Assembly (NCBI RefSeq): GCF_022458745.1
Contig: NZ_JAJJJF010000001.1
Span: 124,001-188,000 of the forward strand
Length of the DNA: 64,000 nt
DNA from: Bacillus piscicola
GTDB taxonomy: Bacteria; Bacillota; Bacilli; Bacillales; Marinococcaceae
Direction: 5' to 3'
Shown here in pieces: positions 8,054 through 16,289 of this stretch. Position numbers and translations under genes: made by a program. Each line of letters starts with the position of its first letter. Positions within the stretch are counted from its first letter, which is position 1. The notes under the pieces were generated by a model that worked only from the letters and a program-made list of their open reading frames with translations, ran no database searches and was not told the DNA's origin.

Positions 8054-8380
8054 ATGCTTAAAGCCATATTTCTTTTTCTATTAGCGGGTTTAGCTGAAAT
8101 TGGTGGAGGTTATCTTATTTGGCAGTGGTTGCGTGAAGATAAGACTGCTATTTTGGGGCTATTTGGAGGTATTGCGTTAGTTTTATATGGTGTTATCGCT
8201 ACATTTCAAACATTCCCATCCTTTGGTAGAGTCTATGCAGCCTATGGCGGAGTCTTTATCATTCTTTCCGTGTTATGGGGATGGGTAATTGATAAAAAAA
8301 CACCTGATTTCTATGATTGGATAGGTGCAAGTATTTGTATAGTTGGTGTATCCGTCATGTTATTCGCACCACGCCAATAA
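8054..8380 (+). CDS. YnfA family (UPF0060) small membrane protein
   Basis: A 108-residue, four-helix membrane protein with the family features: [19 protein letters not shown] at the N-terminus, a central [16 protein letters not shown] motif and the [18 protein letters not shown] segment. YnfA proteins are SMR-like and some have been linked to drug efflux, but the physiological role is unsettled. It starts with ATG after AAGGAAGTGA. It stands alone, with nothing regulatory visible. Confidence 0.9.
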   Translation: MLKAIFLFLLAGLAEIGGGYLIWQWLREDKTAILGLFGGIALVLYGVIATFQTFPSFGRVYAAYGGVFIILSVLWGWVIDKKTPDFYDWIGASICIVGVSVMLFAPRQ

Positions 8381-8473
8381 CTAGGCTCGACAGAACTTGT
8401 GAAGAAATGGGTGAAATCATTTTACTCTAATGTAACCGTGTTATAATAGAGAAAAGAAATCGGAGCGATGGTA

Positions 8474-9040
8474 ATGGAAGAAACGTTGAAGCAAATACTC
8501 ATCGAAGTCCAAAAGGTTAATCATCGAATGGGTGGCTTGGAGACCCGTATGGATGGTTTTGAAAGCCGCATGGATGGCCTTGAAAAGCACATGAGTGGTT
8601 TTGAAAAGCGCCTGGATGGCTTGGAGACCCGTATGGATGGTTTTGAGAGTCGCATGGATGGCCTTGAAAAGCACATGAGTGGTTTTGAAAAGCGCCTGGA
8701 TGGCTTGGAGTCCCGTATGGATGGTTTTGAGAGTCGCATGGGTGGTCTTGAACAGCATATGAGTGGATTTGAAAAACGCTTGGATGGTTTTGAAACCCGC
8801 TTTGATAACTTAGATAAGGATATGAAAGAACTTAAGGATGGCCAAGAACAACTGACAGACAACACAATTAATCGTGTTGGTTTTTATATCGAAAAAGTTG
8901 CAAATCACATCGATGAAAGATTTGATGATAGTAAAGTTATATCAAAGGAGCAACAAAGGATTATTGAGACTTTAGCAGTTCGTTCTATTACTCACGAAAG
9001 TGAAATAAAAGAATTAAAACATATACTCTCTAACCAATAA
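8474..9040 (+). CDS. Coiled-coil protein with 28-residue tandem repeats
   Basis: A 188-residue, highly charged protein built from heptads of the form GLExRMD / GFEKRLD from about residue 18 to 115, followed by a helical C-terminal region. It should form a long trimeric or dimeric coiled coil. At DNA level the heptads are organised as three 84-bp near-identical units at 8534-8617, 8618-8701 and 8702-8785, so it has grown by tandem duplication. I choose ATG 8474, eight bases after GGAG, over ATG 8468. There is no signal peptide or membrane segment. Function is unknown; similar coiled-coil proteins are common in Bacillaceae. Confidence 0.8.
   Translation: MEETLKQILIEVQKVNHRMGGLETRMDGFESRMDGLEKHMSGFEKRLDGLETRMDGFESRMDGLEKHMSGFEKRLDGLESRMDGFESRMGGLEQHMSGFEKRLDGFETRFDNLDKDMKELKDGQEQLTDNTINRVGFYIEKVANHIDERFDDSKVISKEQQRIIETLAVRSITHESEIKELKHILSNQ
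8534..8785 (+). repeat. 84-bp in-frame tandem repeat, three units
   Basis: Three consecutive 84-bp units, each beginning GGCTTGGAG, encode four heptads of the coiled-coil protein. Unit 3 has drifted most (for example GGTCTTGAACAG in place of GGCCTTGAAAAG). Confidence 0.9.
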
Positions 9041-9064
9041 GGAGCGATTACGCTCTTTTTTTCT
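9041..9064 (+). terminator. Terminator of the coiled-coil gene
   Basis: GAGCG-ATTA-CGCTC followed by eight T residues, starting directly after the stop codon. Confidence 0.85.
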
Positions 9065-9100
9065 TTGTTTTCACAGAAGAATGAAGCAACAAGGAGACAA

Positions 9101-9811
9101 ATGACCATGACCAAACAATTGATAGGAAAAACGGCAATTATTACAGGTGCAAGCAGTGGTATCGGGGCTGCCATTGCGAAAGAACTTACGGAAGCAGGTG
9201 CTAATGTTGTCCTTGCCGCAAGAAATAAAGAAAAGCTGGAAAAGATAGTCGCCGAAATTAGCAATGAAGAAAAAGTAGTAGGGATACAAGCCGACATGAC
9301 GAAGCAACAGGATGTTGATTTTCTGGCAGAACGTGCCAAACAAGCTTTTGGAAGTGTAGATTTTTATGTAAATAATGCCGGGAAAATGGGGTCGAGCAGA
9401 GTTCTAAAGGGAGATGTCTCTGACTGGGAGCAAATGATTGATATAAACATTAAAGGCGTTCTTTACGGCATTCATTCCGTTTTACCGGAGATGTTGGCGA
9501 GAAAGAGCGGTCATATCGTGAACATTGCTTCTGATTCGGGATTTGAGGTCATTGAAAGACTGACGGTGTACTGCGCTACTAAATTCGCGGTACGTGCCAT
9601 TTCCACCGGGTTGGAAAAAGAACTTGCCAATACTGGTGTACGGACCACTAACATTTCACCGGGAATGGTAGAGACCCCATTAAGCTCACAAAGCCCTTTT
9701 GAGACCGACAGAAAGAAGCTCGAACCAATTGACATTGCAAAAGCAGTCCTATATGCCGTAACTCAACCGGATTATGTGAATGTGAACGAAATCACAGTTC
9801 GACCAGTTTAA
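9101..9811 (+). CDS. Short-chain dehydrogenase/reductase
   Basis: A 236-residue classical SDR. The cofactor site TGASSGIG (residues 14-21), the NNAG-type motif (NNAGKMG), Ser in NIASDSG and the catalytic YCATK motif are all present. It oxidises or reduces an alcohol/carbonyl with NAD(P); a basic Arg after the second strand (AARNKEK) suggests NADP preference. The start is ATG 9101 behind AAGGAG; the longer frame from 9065 overlaps the terminator. It resembles YdfG/YqjQ-like oxidoreductases whose substrates are unknown. The next ORF is 87 bases downstream. Confidence 0.9.
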   Translation: MTMTKQLIGKTAIITGASSGIGAAIAKELTEAGANVVLAARNKEKLEKIVAEISNEEKVVGIQADMTKQQDVDFLAERAKQAFGSVDFYVNNAGKMGSSRVLKGDVSDWEQMIDINIKGVLYGIHSVLPEMLARKSGHIVNIASDSGFEVIERLTVYCATKFAVRAISTGLEKELANTGVRTTNISPGMVETPLSSQSPFETDRKKLEPIDIAKAVLYAVTQPDYVNVNEITVRPV

Positions 9812-9898
9812 TAGGAATATTATGTTGCAATCGGGCGTAGCGCGAAGCACAGAGATGAAGCGATGTGTAAAAATGTGAACAAAAAGGAGGTGTTTTTT

Positions 9899-10123
9899 AT
9901 GCTGTGGGTGTTAACACAGGATCAAAAAAGGCTGATAAACGCAAGAGAGGTTACTGCAAATGGAAAAAAGGTTGAAGGTGTTATTGGCAGTGGGCTTCTA
10001 GATAGTTATGTTTTGGGAAAGTACGAATCAAACGATAGGGCATTAGAAATTCTTAAAGAAATACTTACAAAAATGGAAGAAAATACTGGTGTTTCTGTAA
10101 CATTCAGTATGCCCGAAAAGTAA
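9899..10123 (+). CDS. 74-residue hypothetical protein
   Basis: ATG 9899 sits behind a strong AAGGAGG site. The small soluble product begins MLWVLTQDQKRLINAREV, a pattern of beta-strand plus helix, and includes a helical ALEILKEILTKME segment. I have seen similar short Bacillaceae proteins starting with WVLTQDKK but know no function. It is followed by a short hairpin (AAAGAGG/CCTCTTT, 10164-10188). It has no signal peptide and no cysteine. Confidence 0.65.
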   Translation: MLWVLTQDQKRLINAREVTANGKKVEGVIGSGLLDSYVLGKYESNDRALEILKEILTKMEENTGVSVTFSMPEK

Positions 10124-10163
10124 GTACTAATTTAATAAAAGCACGATATCCATTTTTAATGGA

Positions 10164-10188
10164 GCAGCAAAGAGGACAGCCTCTTTTA
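10164..10188 (+). terminator. Probable weak terminator
   Basis: AAAGAGG-ACAG-CCTCTTT stem-loop followed by TTACGTTT, after the 74-residue ORF. The T run is poor. Confidence 0.45.
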
Positions 10189-10371
10189 CGTTTATGAGCA
10201 GACAGTAAGGGATTATTTAACCCTTGTTGTTCTCTATTTTTCATGGGTGTTTGGTATTCATTGCCTTAATGGTTATTTCATGTATAATCTGCTTCAGGAA
10301 TGATTGTTTCCCTTTACATACGGAGAAGAAAAATAGGAAGCATTATCATGCATACCAAGGAGGTTTTCGAA

Positions 10372-10785
10372 GTGGCAGAAGATCGTTATCAAAAAGGGTT
10401 AGAGAAATTAATGGAGCTTACTTTATCAGGAGAGGATAACCCAACTGGCGAGATGGACATCGGAGAAGGATTTAGTGATATTGCGCCGGACCTAAGCAAA
10501 TACGTGGTGGAATTTGCTTTCGGAGAGATTTACTCACGCCCAGGGTTGGATAACAAGCAGAAGGTACTTACAACCATTACAGCCCTTGTAGCTCAAGGGA
10601 AACCGCAGATTGAGATGCATATCAAAACAGGGCTGAACGTTGGTTTGACACCGGAAGAGATTGTGGGCTGTATCATGCACCTTATCCCGTACACCGGGTT
10701 CCCGAGTGTCTTGAATGCCTTAACCGTCGCTAAAAAAGTATTTGCAGAACGTGGTGTATCTGTTACAACGTCTCAAGACGAGTAA
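10372..10785 (+). CDS. Carboxymuconolactone-decarboxylase-family protein
   Basis: A 137-residue all-helical protein of the CMD/AhpD superfamily. Recognisable segments are DKYVVEFAFGEIYSRPGL-like helix 2-3, KVLTTITALVAQGKPQIEMHIK and GLTPEEIVGCIMHLIPYTGFPS, which match 4-carboxymuconolactone decarboxylase-like proteins. It lacks the AhpD CxxC motif (EEIVGCIMH has one Cys), so a peroxidase role is unlikely. GTG 10372 has an AAGGAGG eight bases upstream and is preferred over the ATGs further up. The gene stands alone with its own terminator, so the substrate cannot be inferred. Confidence 0.85.
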   Translation: MAEDRYQKGLEKLMELTLSGEDNPTGEMDIGEGFSDIAPDLSKYVVEFAFGEIYSRPGLDNKQKVLTTITALVAQGKPQIEMHIKTGLNVGLTPEEIVGCIMHLIPYTGFPSVLNALTVAKKVFAERGVSVTTSQDE

Positions 10786-10809
10786 AGGTTGGGTGTAGAA
10801 AGTACGAAG

Positions 10810-10854
10810 AAAAAGGTTCTGACCGACAGCTTTTGTTGGTTAGAGCCTTTTTTC
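10810..10854 (+). terminator. Rho-independent terminator
   Basis: AAAAAGGTTCTGACC and GGTTAGAGCCTTTTTT pair around a short loop, downstream of the CMD-family gene. Confidence 0.85.
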
Positions 10855-10988
10855 GGCTTTTTCTCCGATCTACCGGGAAGTCTGGTTTACTTTCTTCATT
10901 TTGGTAAGTTTATAGTTAACGGGAAAAGTTCCCATCCAAATGGTTTAATGGTATGATTTTACCATAACTAATGATGGAGGTTATGTTC

Positions 10989-11789
10989 ATGAGGGGATTT
11001 AAGATTGTTTTCGTTTTATTGTTAGCACTTCTATTATATGTTCCATTCTATTCTCATACGAGTGCGCAAACTTTTTCCGATGTACATAGGAGTTTTTGGG
11101 CTTATCATGAAATTGAATGGGCTGGTAACGCAGGGATTGTCAATGGATACGGGGACGGGAGTTTCAAACCAAACAGTACATTGACAGAGGCTCAATTCGC
11201 AGCAATTTTAGCAGATTATTTAAATATCAATCCTATTACTGTTCCCGGGGATTATCATTGGGCCCAAAGTATTTACAATTCATTGAATATGTACGGGCTG
11301 CCATTAAGAGGCTATGCAAATAATAACGACTCAATAAAGAACAGGCCGGTAAAAAGAGGGACTATCGCCAGGGTATTGGCGGCCACCCAGGGGCATCGGG
11401 CTGAAATCAGCGCAGCTGTCCAATTTATGTATGATCATCATATATCCAGCGGAAGAAATGGTATTAAAACTTTTTCATCTTATGGCGTGGATGAGACTTT
11501 AACACGGGCTCAAGCTGCTGTATTCTTCTCTCATTTAGAAGCTAATGGTTTAACCCAAATGGTTGCCGAAAAAGATCCACATCCAAGAGATAACTATGAG
11601 GCTATGGCTGAAGCGGTAGATTTAATTAAGAGAGAAAATAGCGATAGTAAGAACGTGGAAGTTAAAATGATTTACTATGATGACCAGAATGGAATGTACC
11701 GGGCAAAAGTAGGGATTAAGGATTCTCCGTATGGTTACTGGTTTGCACTTGTGAATCCAGTTACAGGTGAAGTGACGCCCGAGTACTAA
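10989..11789 (+). CDS. Secreted SLH-domain protein
   Basis: A 266-residue exported protein with a signal peptide (MRGFKIVFVLLLALLLYVPF, cleavage probably near SAQ at 27-29). S-layer homology modules follow: FSDVHRSFWAYHEIEWAGNAGIVNGYGDGSFKPNSTLTEAQFAAIL, an imperfect middle one, and a third with FMYDHHISSGRNG ... DETLTRAQAAVFF. SLH modules bind pyruvylated cell-wall polymers. The C-terminal 60 residues (VKMIYYDDQNGMYRAKVGI...) resemble a PepSY-like or small beta domain. ATG 10989 has GGAGG eight bases before it. It is an accessory cell-surface protein with no obvious partner. Confidence 0.88.
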   Translation: MRGFKIVFVLLLALLLYVPFYSHTSAQTFSDVHRSFWAYHEIEWAGNAGIVNGYGDGSFKPNSTLTEAQFAAILADYLNINPITVPGDYHWAQSIYNSLNMYGLPLRGYANNNDSIKNRPVKRGTIARVLAATQGHRAEISAAVQFMYDHHISSGRNGIKTFSSYGVDETLTRAQAAVFFSHLEANGLTQMVAEKDPHPRDNYEAMAEAVDLIKRENSDSKNVEVKMIYYDDQNGMYRAKVGIKDSPYGYWFALVNPVTGEVTPEY

Positions 11790-11879
11790 ATGCCCGGGCC
11801 GGTACTGTCGCAGATCAGAGCTTCAAGCCGATGTTGGGTATGAGCCACGCGGACTCGCCCAAAGTAGAGGACTATTCAA

Positions 11880-11923
11880 TAAAACCGGAGGGAGCCTTTC
11901 ATCAGGCCCACCCGGTTTTTGTT
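11880..11923. terminator. Bidirectional terminator between convergent genes
   Basis: AAAACCGG and CCGGTTTT arms with an inner GGGAGCC/ATCAGGCCC region serve the SLH gene (+) and the hydrolase (-). Confidence 0.75.
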
Positions 11924-11990
11924 TAATGGATCAACATGAAAGCAAAGGGTATCATGGTTTTATCCTATCTCTCGTCCTCTGGAAATGGAC

Positions 11991-12968
11991 TTAAGCATGA
12001 ATGGGTTGATAGACCCACACCCCGCCTTGCATTCTTTTCGTTATCTTGCCCTGTTTCTCCAAGTAGTCGAGCTGCCCAATGATTTCTGACATGACAAGAG
12101 GGAATTGCTTGTAGTACGTGTTTTTATAGTACGACTGGGCAATGTCGCGCCCGGTTTTTGCCCCTTCTTCGATGAAACGAAGGATTTTGTCGCCCTTCTT
12201 TTCAATGCCCTGGAGTCGCTTTTCGATAATAAATGTCGGGTTCTCTATCTTCTCGCCATGACCTGATAAGACACAAGACACAGGGAGCTCTGAAACTTTC
12301 TGTAGCGTCTCCACATTTTGAATAAGAGAAGGGAGGCGGTTGCCGTTTTCATCCGGTCCGATTAAGGCATTGCTCGATATATGTTGAATTAAAAAATCAG
12401 CGCCAAAAAGCAGTCCGGTTTCTTCTTCCCAGAGCCCCACTTGATCCGGTGAGTGTCCGGGCAGGTGGAGAAGCTGAAACAAGGGCAAATGGAATTCCTC
12501 GATTGGTTTGATAGCTGCCTCAATCGCAAAAGGTCGGTTCGTTTCGATAGAGCGAAGGAGGTGGGCCACTTGTTTTTCCCCTTCTTCGCCGCAGTCGAAT
12601 TCTTGATACAACTTTTTGAAAAATTCCGCCCGTTTTTGTAAAAGTTGTTCATCCCGTTGCAGATAAGGGATGGCTTTTTCATGGGCATAAACAGGAATGT
12701 CTTCTTTTTCCGTTAATTGATTCACGACCCCGCAATGATCATTATGGTGATGGCTCAAGAGAACCGCGGAAATATCCCCAAGAGAAAAACCATTCTCGTG
12801 CAGGCTTTCGACTAACGCATTCCAATATGTTTCATCGGGTAAGCCACCGTCAAATAAAATAAGGTCACCGTCCACAAGCAGCAAATAGAAATTGATCGAC
12901 CGTAAGTCACCCGGGACAGGGACGGATACCGGGTAATATGTAAAGGATGGATGAGAAGTAGACAACAT
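11991..12968 (-). CDS. Metallo-beta-lactamase-fold hydrolase
   Basis: A 325-residue MBL-fold protein. The metal motif HHHNDHCG (HxHxDH) near residue 72, a later LPGHSPDQ, GADFL and SGHGE give the complete set of zinc ligands. The C-terminal 70 residues (helical, ending in QGGVWVYQPI) form the winged-helix-like extra domain seen in the MBL proteins annotated near lactonases and LACTB2-like enzymes. Substrate unknown: thioester, lactone or phosphodiester are possible. It reads from the minus strand, convergent with the SLH gene and divergent from the DUF1643-like gene at 13101. Confidence 0.88.
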   Translation of the reverse strand: MLSTSHPSFTYYPVSVPVPGDLRSINFYLLLVDGDLILFDGGLPDETYWNALVESLHENGFSLGDISAVLLSHHHNDHCGVVNQLTEKEDIPVYAHEKAIPYLQRDEQLLQKRAEFFKKLYQEFDCGEEGEKQVAHLLRSIETNRPFAIEAAIKPIEEFHLPLFQLLHLPGHSPDQVGLWEEETGLLFGADFLIQHISSNALIGPDENGNRLPSLIQNVETLQKVSELPVSCVLSGHGEKIENPTFIIEKRLQGIEKKGDKILRFIEEGAKTGRDIAQSYYKNTYYKQFPLVMSEIIGQLDYLEKQGKITKRMQGGVWVYQPIHA

Positions 12969-13100
12969 GTGAAATCACGCCTTTCCTTCTCAATGGTACA
13001 AAAACGGAAGAAAAAAATGAAGGAAAGAGGATTATAGAAGGAGAGGGAGACTGTCCTCACGAAAGTATTGATATGTATGATGGAAAAGGAGTGGTAGCGC

Positions 13101-13760
13101 GTGGATTTTCTCACTGCCGATAGGTTAAAAGGAACCTATTCTACGGAAGCGAGTTTTTACAATTTTAAAACCGCTGAGCAAACGTTTGCATGCCGGGATT
13201 TTGTACATATTTATGAGAACGACAACAGACAGATTGATCGATTTGACGCCATTTTCACACTCGCGAATCCTGGTTTATGTTCGCCTGCGGAAACCACGTA
13301 TGACATCCCGCACGTAGTTGAGAAAAGGGAGTATCAGAGGAAATACATCCCAGCTAAAACGGATAACACGCAGTATCAGATCATGAGGTTGATGCACGTG
13401 AGAAAATGGTGCAATGTGCTGGTGATCAACCTCTCTGATATTCGGTGCGGTAATCTTAAAGATTTCCGTATCAAACTGAAAGAAGCGGAAAAAGCAGGTT
13501 TTACGAGCCATAGTATTTTTGCAACGCAGCGCAAACAGGAGCTTACTCATGTATTGGATCAATGCGCAGGTCCGGTTATCGCTGCCTGGGGAACGAACCC
13601 GGTCGTGAAAGAACTTGCCGAGAAAGCAATCCACGCATTGCCGGCAGAACGAGTTACCGGTGTTCTATACGAGAAAAGACCGTTCTATTACCACGCCAGC
13701 CCACAGCCAAAAGGAAAGAAATTGGAATGGCTCCGTTCAATGGCGCGCGAACTGGCGTAG
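13101..13760 (+). CDS. DUF1643-like hypothetical protein
   Basis: A 219-residue soluble protein translated from GTG 13101 with AAAGGAGTGG upstream. The pattern IFTLANPG..., later CNVLVINLSDIRCGNLKDF and the AAWGTNPVVKELAEKAI segment resemble DUF1643 proteins, in which conserved NPS/NLF and AWG motifs occur. A DNA-modification or nucleotide role has been suggested for that family only by context; I cannot assign a reaction. It is divergent from the MBL hydrolase and convergent with the oxidoreductase behind it. Confidence 0.5.
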   Translation: MDFLTADRLKGTYSTEASFYNFKTAEQTFACRDFVHIYENDNRQIDRFDAIFTLANPGLCSPAETTYDIPHVVEKREYQRKYIPAKTDNTQYQIMRLMHVRKWCNVLVINLSDIRCGNLKDFRIKLKEAEKAGFTSHSIFATQRKQELTHVLDQCAGPVIAAWGTNPVVKELAEKAIHALPAERVTGVLYEKRPFYYHASPQPKGKKLEWLRSMARELA

Positions 13761-13811
13761 TTTTCGTAAAACGAGTAGCTGTTTGATGACTTGGCAAAAA
13801 AAGACAGTCTG

Positions 13812-14912
13812 TCAAGGACGGGCCCCTTTGAGTTTCACATACGGACGCAGAAGATAGCTCGCGGTACGCAGCGGGTCCAGTTTTCTAGGCTGAAATAATT
13901 TTCCTCCCCATGGTCCGTGTAACGCTTTGATCATGCGGTCGAAGCCTTTATTGGACAGCTGTTCGATGGATTGGCGGAGGACGAGGGAGTTTTCGTATTT
14001 TTTCCGAAGGGGTTTCGTTAATTCCTCGTACTTCCCGAAGCCGCATAAATCATACGCAGCGTAAATCCCGCTTAACATAGCCGGATGTTGGCCAAACCCG
14101 AGAAAAGGCATCATTGTGCCAAAGCAGTTGCCGACAAAAAAAGTATTGCCGATCCGCGGTGACTCGCAGATCCCGATCGGATAGCGGGTGATGTCGAACT
14201 GATCGGTAATGGGAAGCTCCTGGTTAAGGTGCGCTTGCACGCGCGGGTGAAACCTTTCCCACAATTCGTCCATCTGGATGTTCTTATTCACCGGCAGGTC
14301 CGGGATGGCGATCGTAATATTCGCTTCTTTTTCCGAAAACGGGATGAGAAAGCAGTAACCGTAGGGGGCGAGAGTGTGATCCAGCCAAGCCATCACCGTA
14401 TAGCGGTCAAACTCCCCAGTCACCGTCGCCCCTTTCAGAGAAACAGTGAAATCCGTATGGAAATTCCTCATCTCCTTCGCGTCATCCCCGTCGCCGGTCG
14501 CCACGACGACGTGTGTGTACTCCCGTTGTAATTGGTCTAAGGAATACTTGGAATGATAGTGAATGTCCGTCTTCGTCTGCCGTTCCAACTGCGCTTCAAA
14601 AGCATGTTCCTCGCGGCCGCGAACATTTGAAAAACCAAAACGCCCCTCGATCGTAGCCTGTTCATTTTCAGAAAACAGCCTCATTCGCTGGATAGGCGCG
14701 GTCGGCTGCAAATAAATGCCGTAGTCTTCCGCCAAAGACGCAATACAGTCACTGATCGGGTGTGTGAAAATGGACAACAGCACCTCCCCATTCACAAACC
14801 GATCCCCCGCTTGGCCCCTCGATTCAAAAATAGCTGGCGTTATGCCGTTTTTTTCAAGCGTAATCGCGCACGCTAACCCAGAAAGCCCCGCCCCCATAAT
14901 CGCAACTTCCAC
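13812..14912 (-). CDS. FAD-dependent oxidoreductase (geranylgeranyl-reductase-like)
   Basis: A 366-residue flavoprotein. The N-terminal VEVAIMGAGLSGLACAITLEKNG is a GxGxxG Rossmann fold, the first FAD-binding half. A central THVVVATGDGD strand and C-terminal GNTFFVGNCFGTMMPFLGFGQHPAMLSG supply the GD-like FAD motif of the UbiH/geranylgeranyl-reductase group. I start at GTG 14912, six to eight bases after AAAGGAG on the minus strand. The frame extends further upstream, but that part runs through intergenic family B repeats and looks non-coding. Substrate unknown. Confidence 0.82.
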   Translation of the reverse strand: MEVAIMGAGLSGLACAITLEKNGITPAIFESRGQAGDRFVNGEVLLSIFTHPISDCIASLAEDYGIYLQPTAPIQRMRLFSENEQATIEGRFGFSNVRGREEHAFEAQLERQTKTDIHYHSKYSLDQLQREYTHVVVATGDGDDAKEMRNFHTDFTVSLKGATVTGEFDRYTVMAWLDHTLAPYGYCFLIPFSEKEANITIAIPDLPVNKNIQMDELWERFHPRVQAHLNQELPITDQFDITRYPIGICESPRIGNTFFVGNCFGTMMPFLGFGQHPAMLSGIYAAYDLCGFGKYEELTKPLRKKYENSLVLRQSIEQLSNKGFDRMIKALHGPWGGKLFQPRKLDPLRTASYLLRPYVKLKGARP

Positions 14913-15019
14913 ATCATCATCTCCTTTACCATCATAACCATTCTCCCTTTCACAGCATTCCCAGCGAACGAAACAAACATGTATGCAAAAAGCCGAAAAC
15001 GTTACTGAGGCTGGGAAAG

Positions 15020-15225
15020 AATGATGAGACAGGACATGCAGAAAACAGGCTTCATAAACGCTCCATAAGACCGGAGACGAAGGAAATCGCGGAAAACACG
15101 TCTCATGAACGCACCATAAGACCAAAAACGAGAGGAGACTGGTTGGAACTGGTCTTATGGACGCTTCATACGAATGGAAAAGAGGGAAGCCCGGTTGAAG
15201 CTGGTCTTATAAATCGCGCTACAAG
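15020..15225 (+). repeat. Family B 52-bp repeat array, B1
   Basis: Degenerate units with arms CATAAGACC and GGTCTTATG, e.g. around 15112-15160, follow each other upstream of the FAD oxidoreductase. The rest of the 683-base gap (15226-15480) shows no gene I can support; a minus-strand 89-codon frame there lacks a ribosome site. Confidence 0.75.
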
Positions 15226-15492
15226 AACTGAAGCCTGGTGAGTGGTTGTGTTATGAAGTTTTGTGAGTTAGAAGCCTTATTAAGGACGCGACTGGTGGTG
15301 TAATCAGTAATAGTATGCCGGACGGGCTGGTGTGTGCGATGCGAAATACGTAATATTTTTCTTAAGAAGTGACTAGCTTCGTTCCCGCCCTCGTACTGTT
15401 CGTCAGGGCACAAAGAAGGCTCAAGGATGTTTTGCAGCAGGGAAGCGCCAGAAGCAATAACAATAAAAGAGTTCGAATATTTTCTCAAAAAA

Positions 15493-15519
15493 TTGACAAA
15501 AAACGCAGACTATTATAAT
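15493..15519 (+). promoter_or_regulatory. Candidate sigma-A promoter of the OsmC-type gene
   Basis: TTGACA at 15493-15498 and TATAAT at 15514-15519 stand 15 bases apart in an extremely AT-rich tract (15490-15580). The spacing is short of the ideal 17, and other -10 choices exist a few bases downstream. Confidence 0.5.
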
Positions 15520-15594
15520 ATATATTAATATAATATACTTTTCTATATATTATATTAATTAGTACTATTTCTATTATCAAGCGGAGGTGTTTGT

Positions 15595-16155
15595 ATGTCT
15601 GAAGAGAAAAATGTAGCACCCAATCTGCGTGACAAGCAAAACCGAGACTTAGAAGTACGGGTAGAGGCCAAAAACTTAGGTGAAGTAGCCAAACAGAAGA
15701 AAGTTGCGGTGGCTTCTTTGTTCCAGCATGGACTCCCTGGAGACAATGGGGTAGGACCAACACATACGATTGTTAGTGACGAAGGGTCTTACTTAGGAGG
15801 GGAAGATTCTGCTCCGTTTCCATTATCATACTTCACCGCCGGAGCGGCATTTTGACTACTTACCCACGTGTCGCGGTACGCGACTATTAAGAAGTTTGAC
15901 GTTACAAAAGCGCAAGTAAATGCGGTATTCCGCTGGCATTTTGAAGGTTCTGCGCTTAAAGGAACATATCGGAGTGAACCAAGAGCATTTGATTTGGAAT
16001 TAACGATTGACTCAAGTGAATCACCGGAAAAAGTGGCCGAAATGATTCGGGTTGCACATAATAGCTGCTATACGGAACAAGCACTGGAAAATCCAGTTAA
16101 AGTGAACAAGACACACTTTTTAAACGGCGAACCTTTGGATGTTCCGGATCATTAA
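15595..16155 (+). CDS. OsmC-family peroxiredoxin with in-frame UGA: probable selenoprotein
   Basis: Conventional translation stops at TGA 15853-15855, but the same frame continues without interruption to TAA at 16153-16155, giving a 186-residue protein. Residues 1-86 (…GSYLGGEDSAPFPLSYFTAGAAF) and 88-186 (LLTHVSRYATIKKF…) are the two halves of one OsmC/Ohr-like domain, and the UGA (codon 87) falls where the family has its peroxidatic Cys at the N-terminus of the central helix. The second conserved Cys is present (Cys158 in AHNSCYTEQAL). A perfect hairpin follows 14 bases after the UGA. The gene has a GCGGAGGTG ribosome site, its own promoter and a strong terminator. Predicted role: thiol-dependent removal of organic hydroperoxides with selenocysteine. 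A simple nonsense mutation is the alternative. Confidence 0.8.
15856..15884 (+). promoter_or_regulatory. SECIS-like stem-loop after the UGA
   Basis: GTCGCG (15870-15875), loop GTA (15876-15878) and CGCGAC (15879-15884) form a perfect 6-bp hairpin whose loop starts 20 bases after the TGA. The loop begins with G-U, and the distance lies within the range described for bacterial SECIS elements, which bind SelB just downstream of the UGA. It is the most GC-rich stretch in this part of the gene. Confidence 0.7.
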
Positions 16156-16175
16156 AACAGGATTATATCGCAACG

Positions 16176-16211
16176 ATCAGTGGGGACCGCTAACCCCACT
16201 GATTCATTTTT
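16176..16211 (+). terminator. Strong rho-independent terminator
   Basis: ATCAGTGGGG and CCCCACTGAT pair perfectly around an 8-base loop and lead into TCATTTTTC, 20 bases after the OsmC-type stop codon. It shows that the transcript unit ends after the second half of the gene. Confidence 0.9.
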
Positions 16212-16289
16212 CAACATAACCACACAATTATTTAAATATTTAAACACCTTTTCGCGATTGTATTTGAAAGCTTATAAGGGGGAGAAGAA

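Noticed and set aside
14913-15125. N-terminal extension of the FAD oxidoreductase
   Set aside because: The frame stays open upstream but runs through family B repeats; AAAGGAG before GTG 14912 and the start of the Rossmann fold mark the real start.
15219-15488. 89-codon minus-strand frame
   Set aside because: No ribosome site, no recognisable domain, and located in repeat-rich intergenic DNA.
15595-16155. OsmC gene as two separate small genes or a simple pseudogene
   Set aside because: The second part has no own ribosome site, the UGA sits exactly on the catalytic Cys, and a SECIS-like hairpin follows. A nonsense mutation remains possible but less likely.
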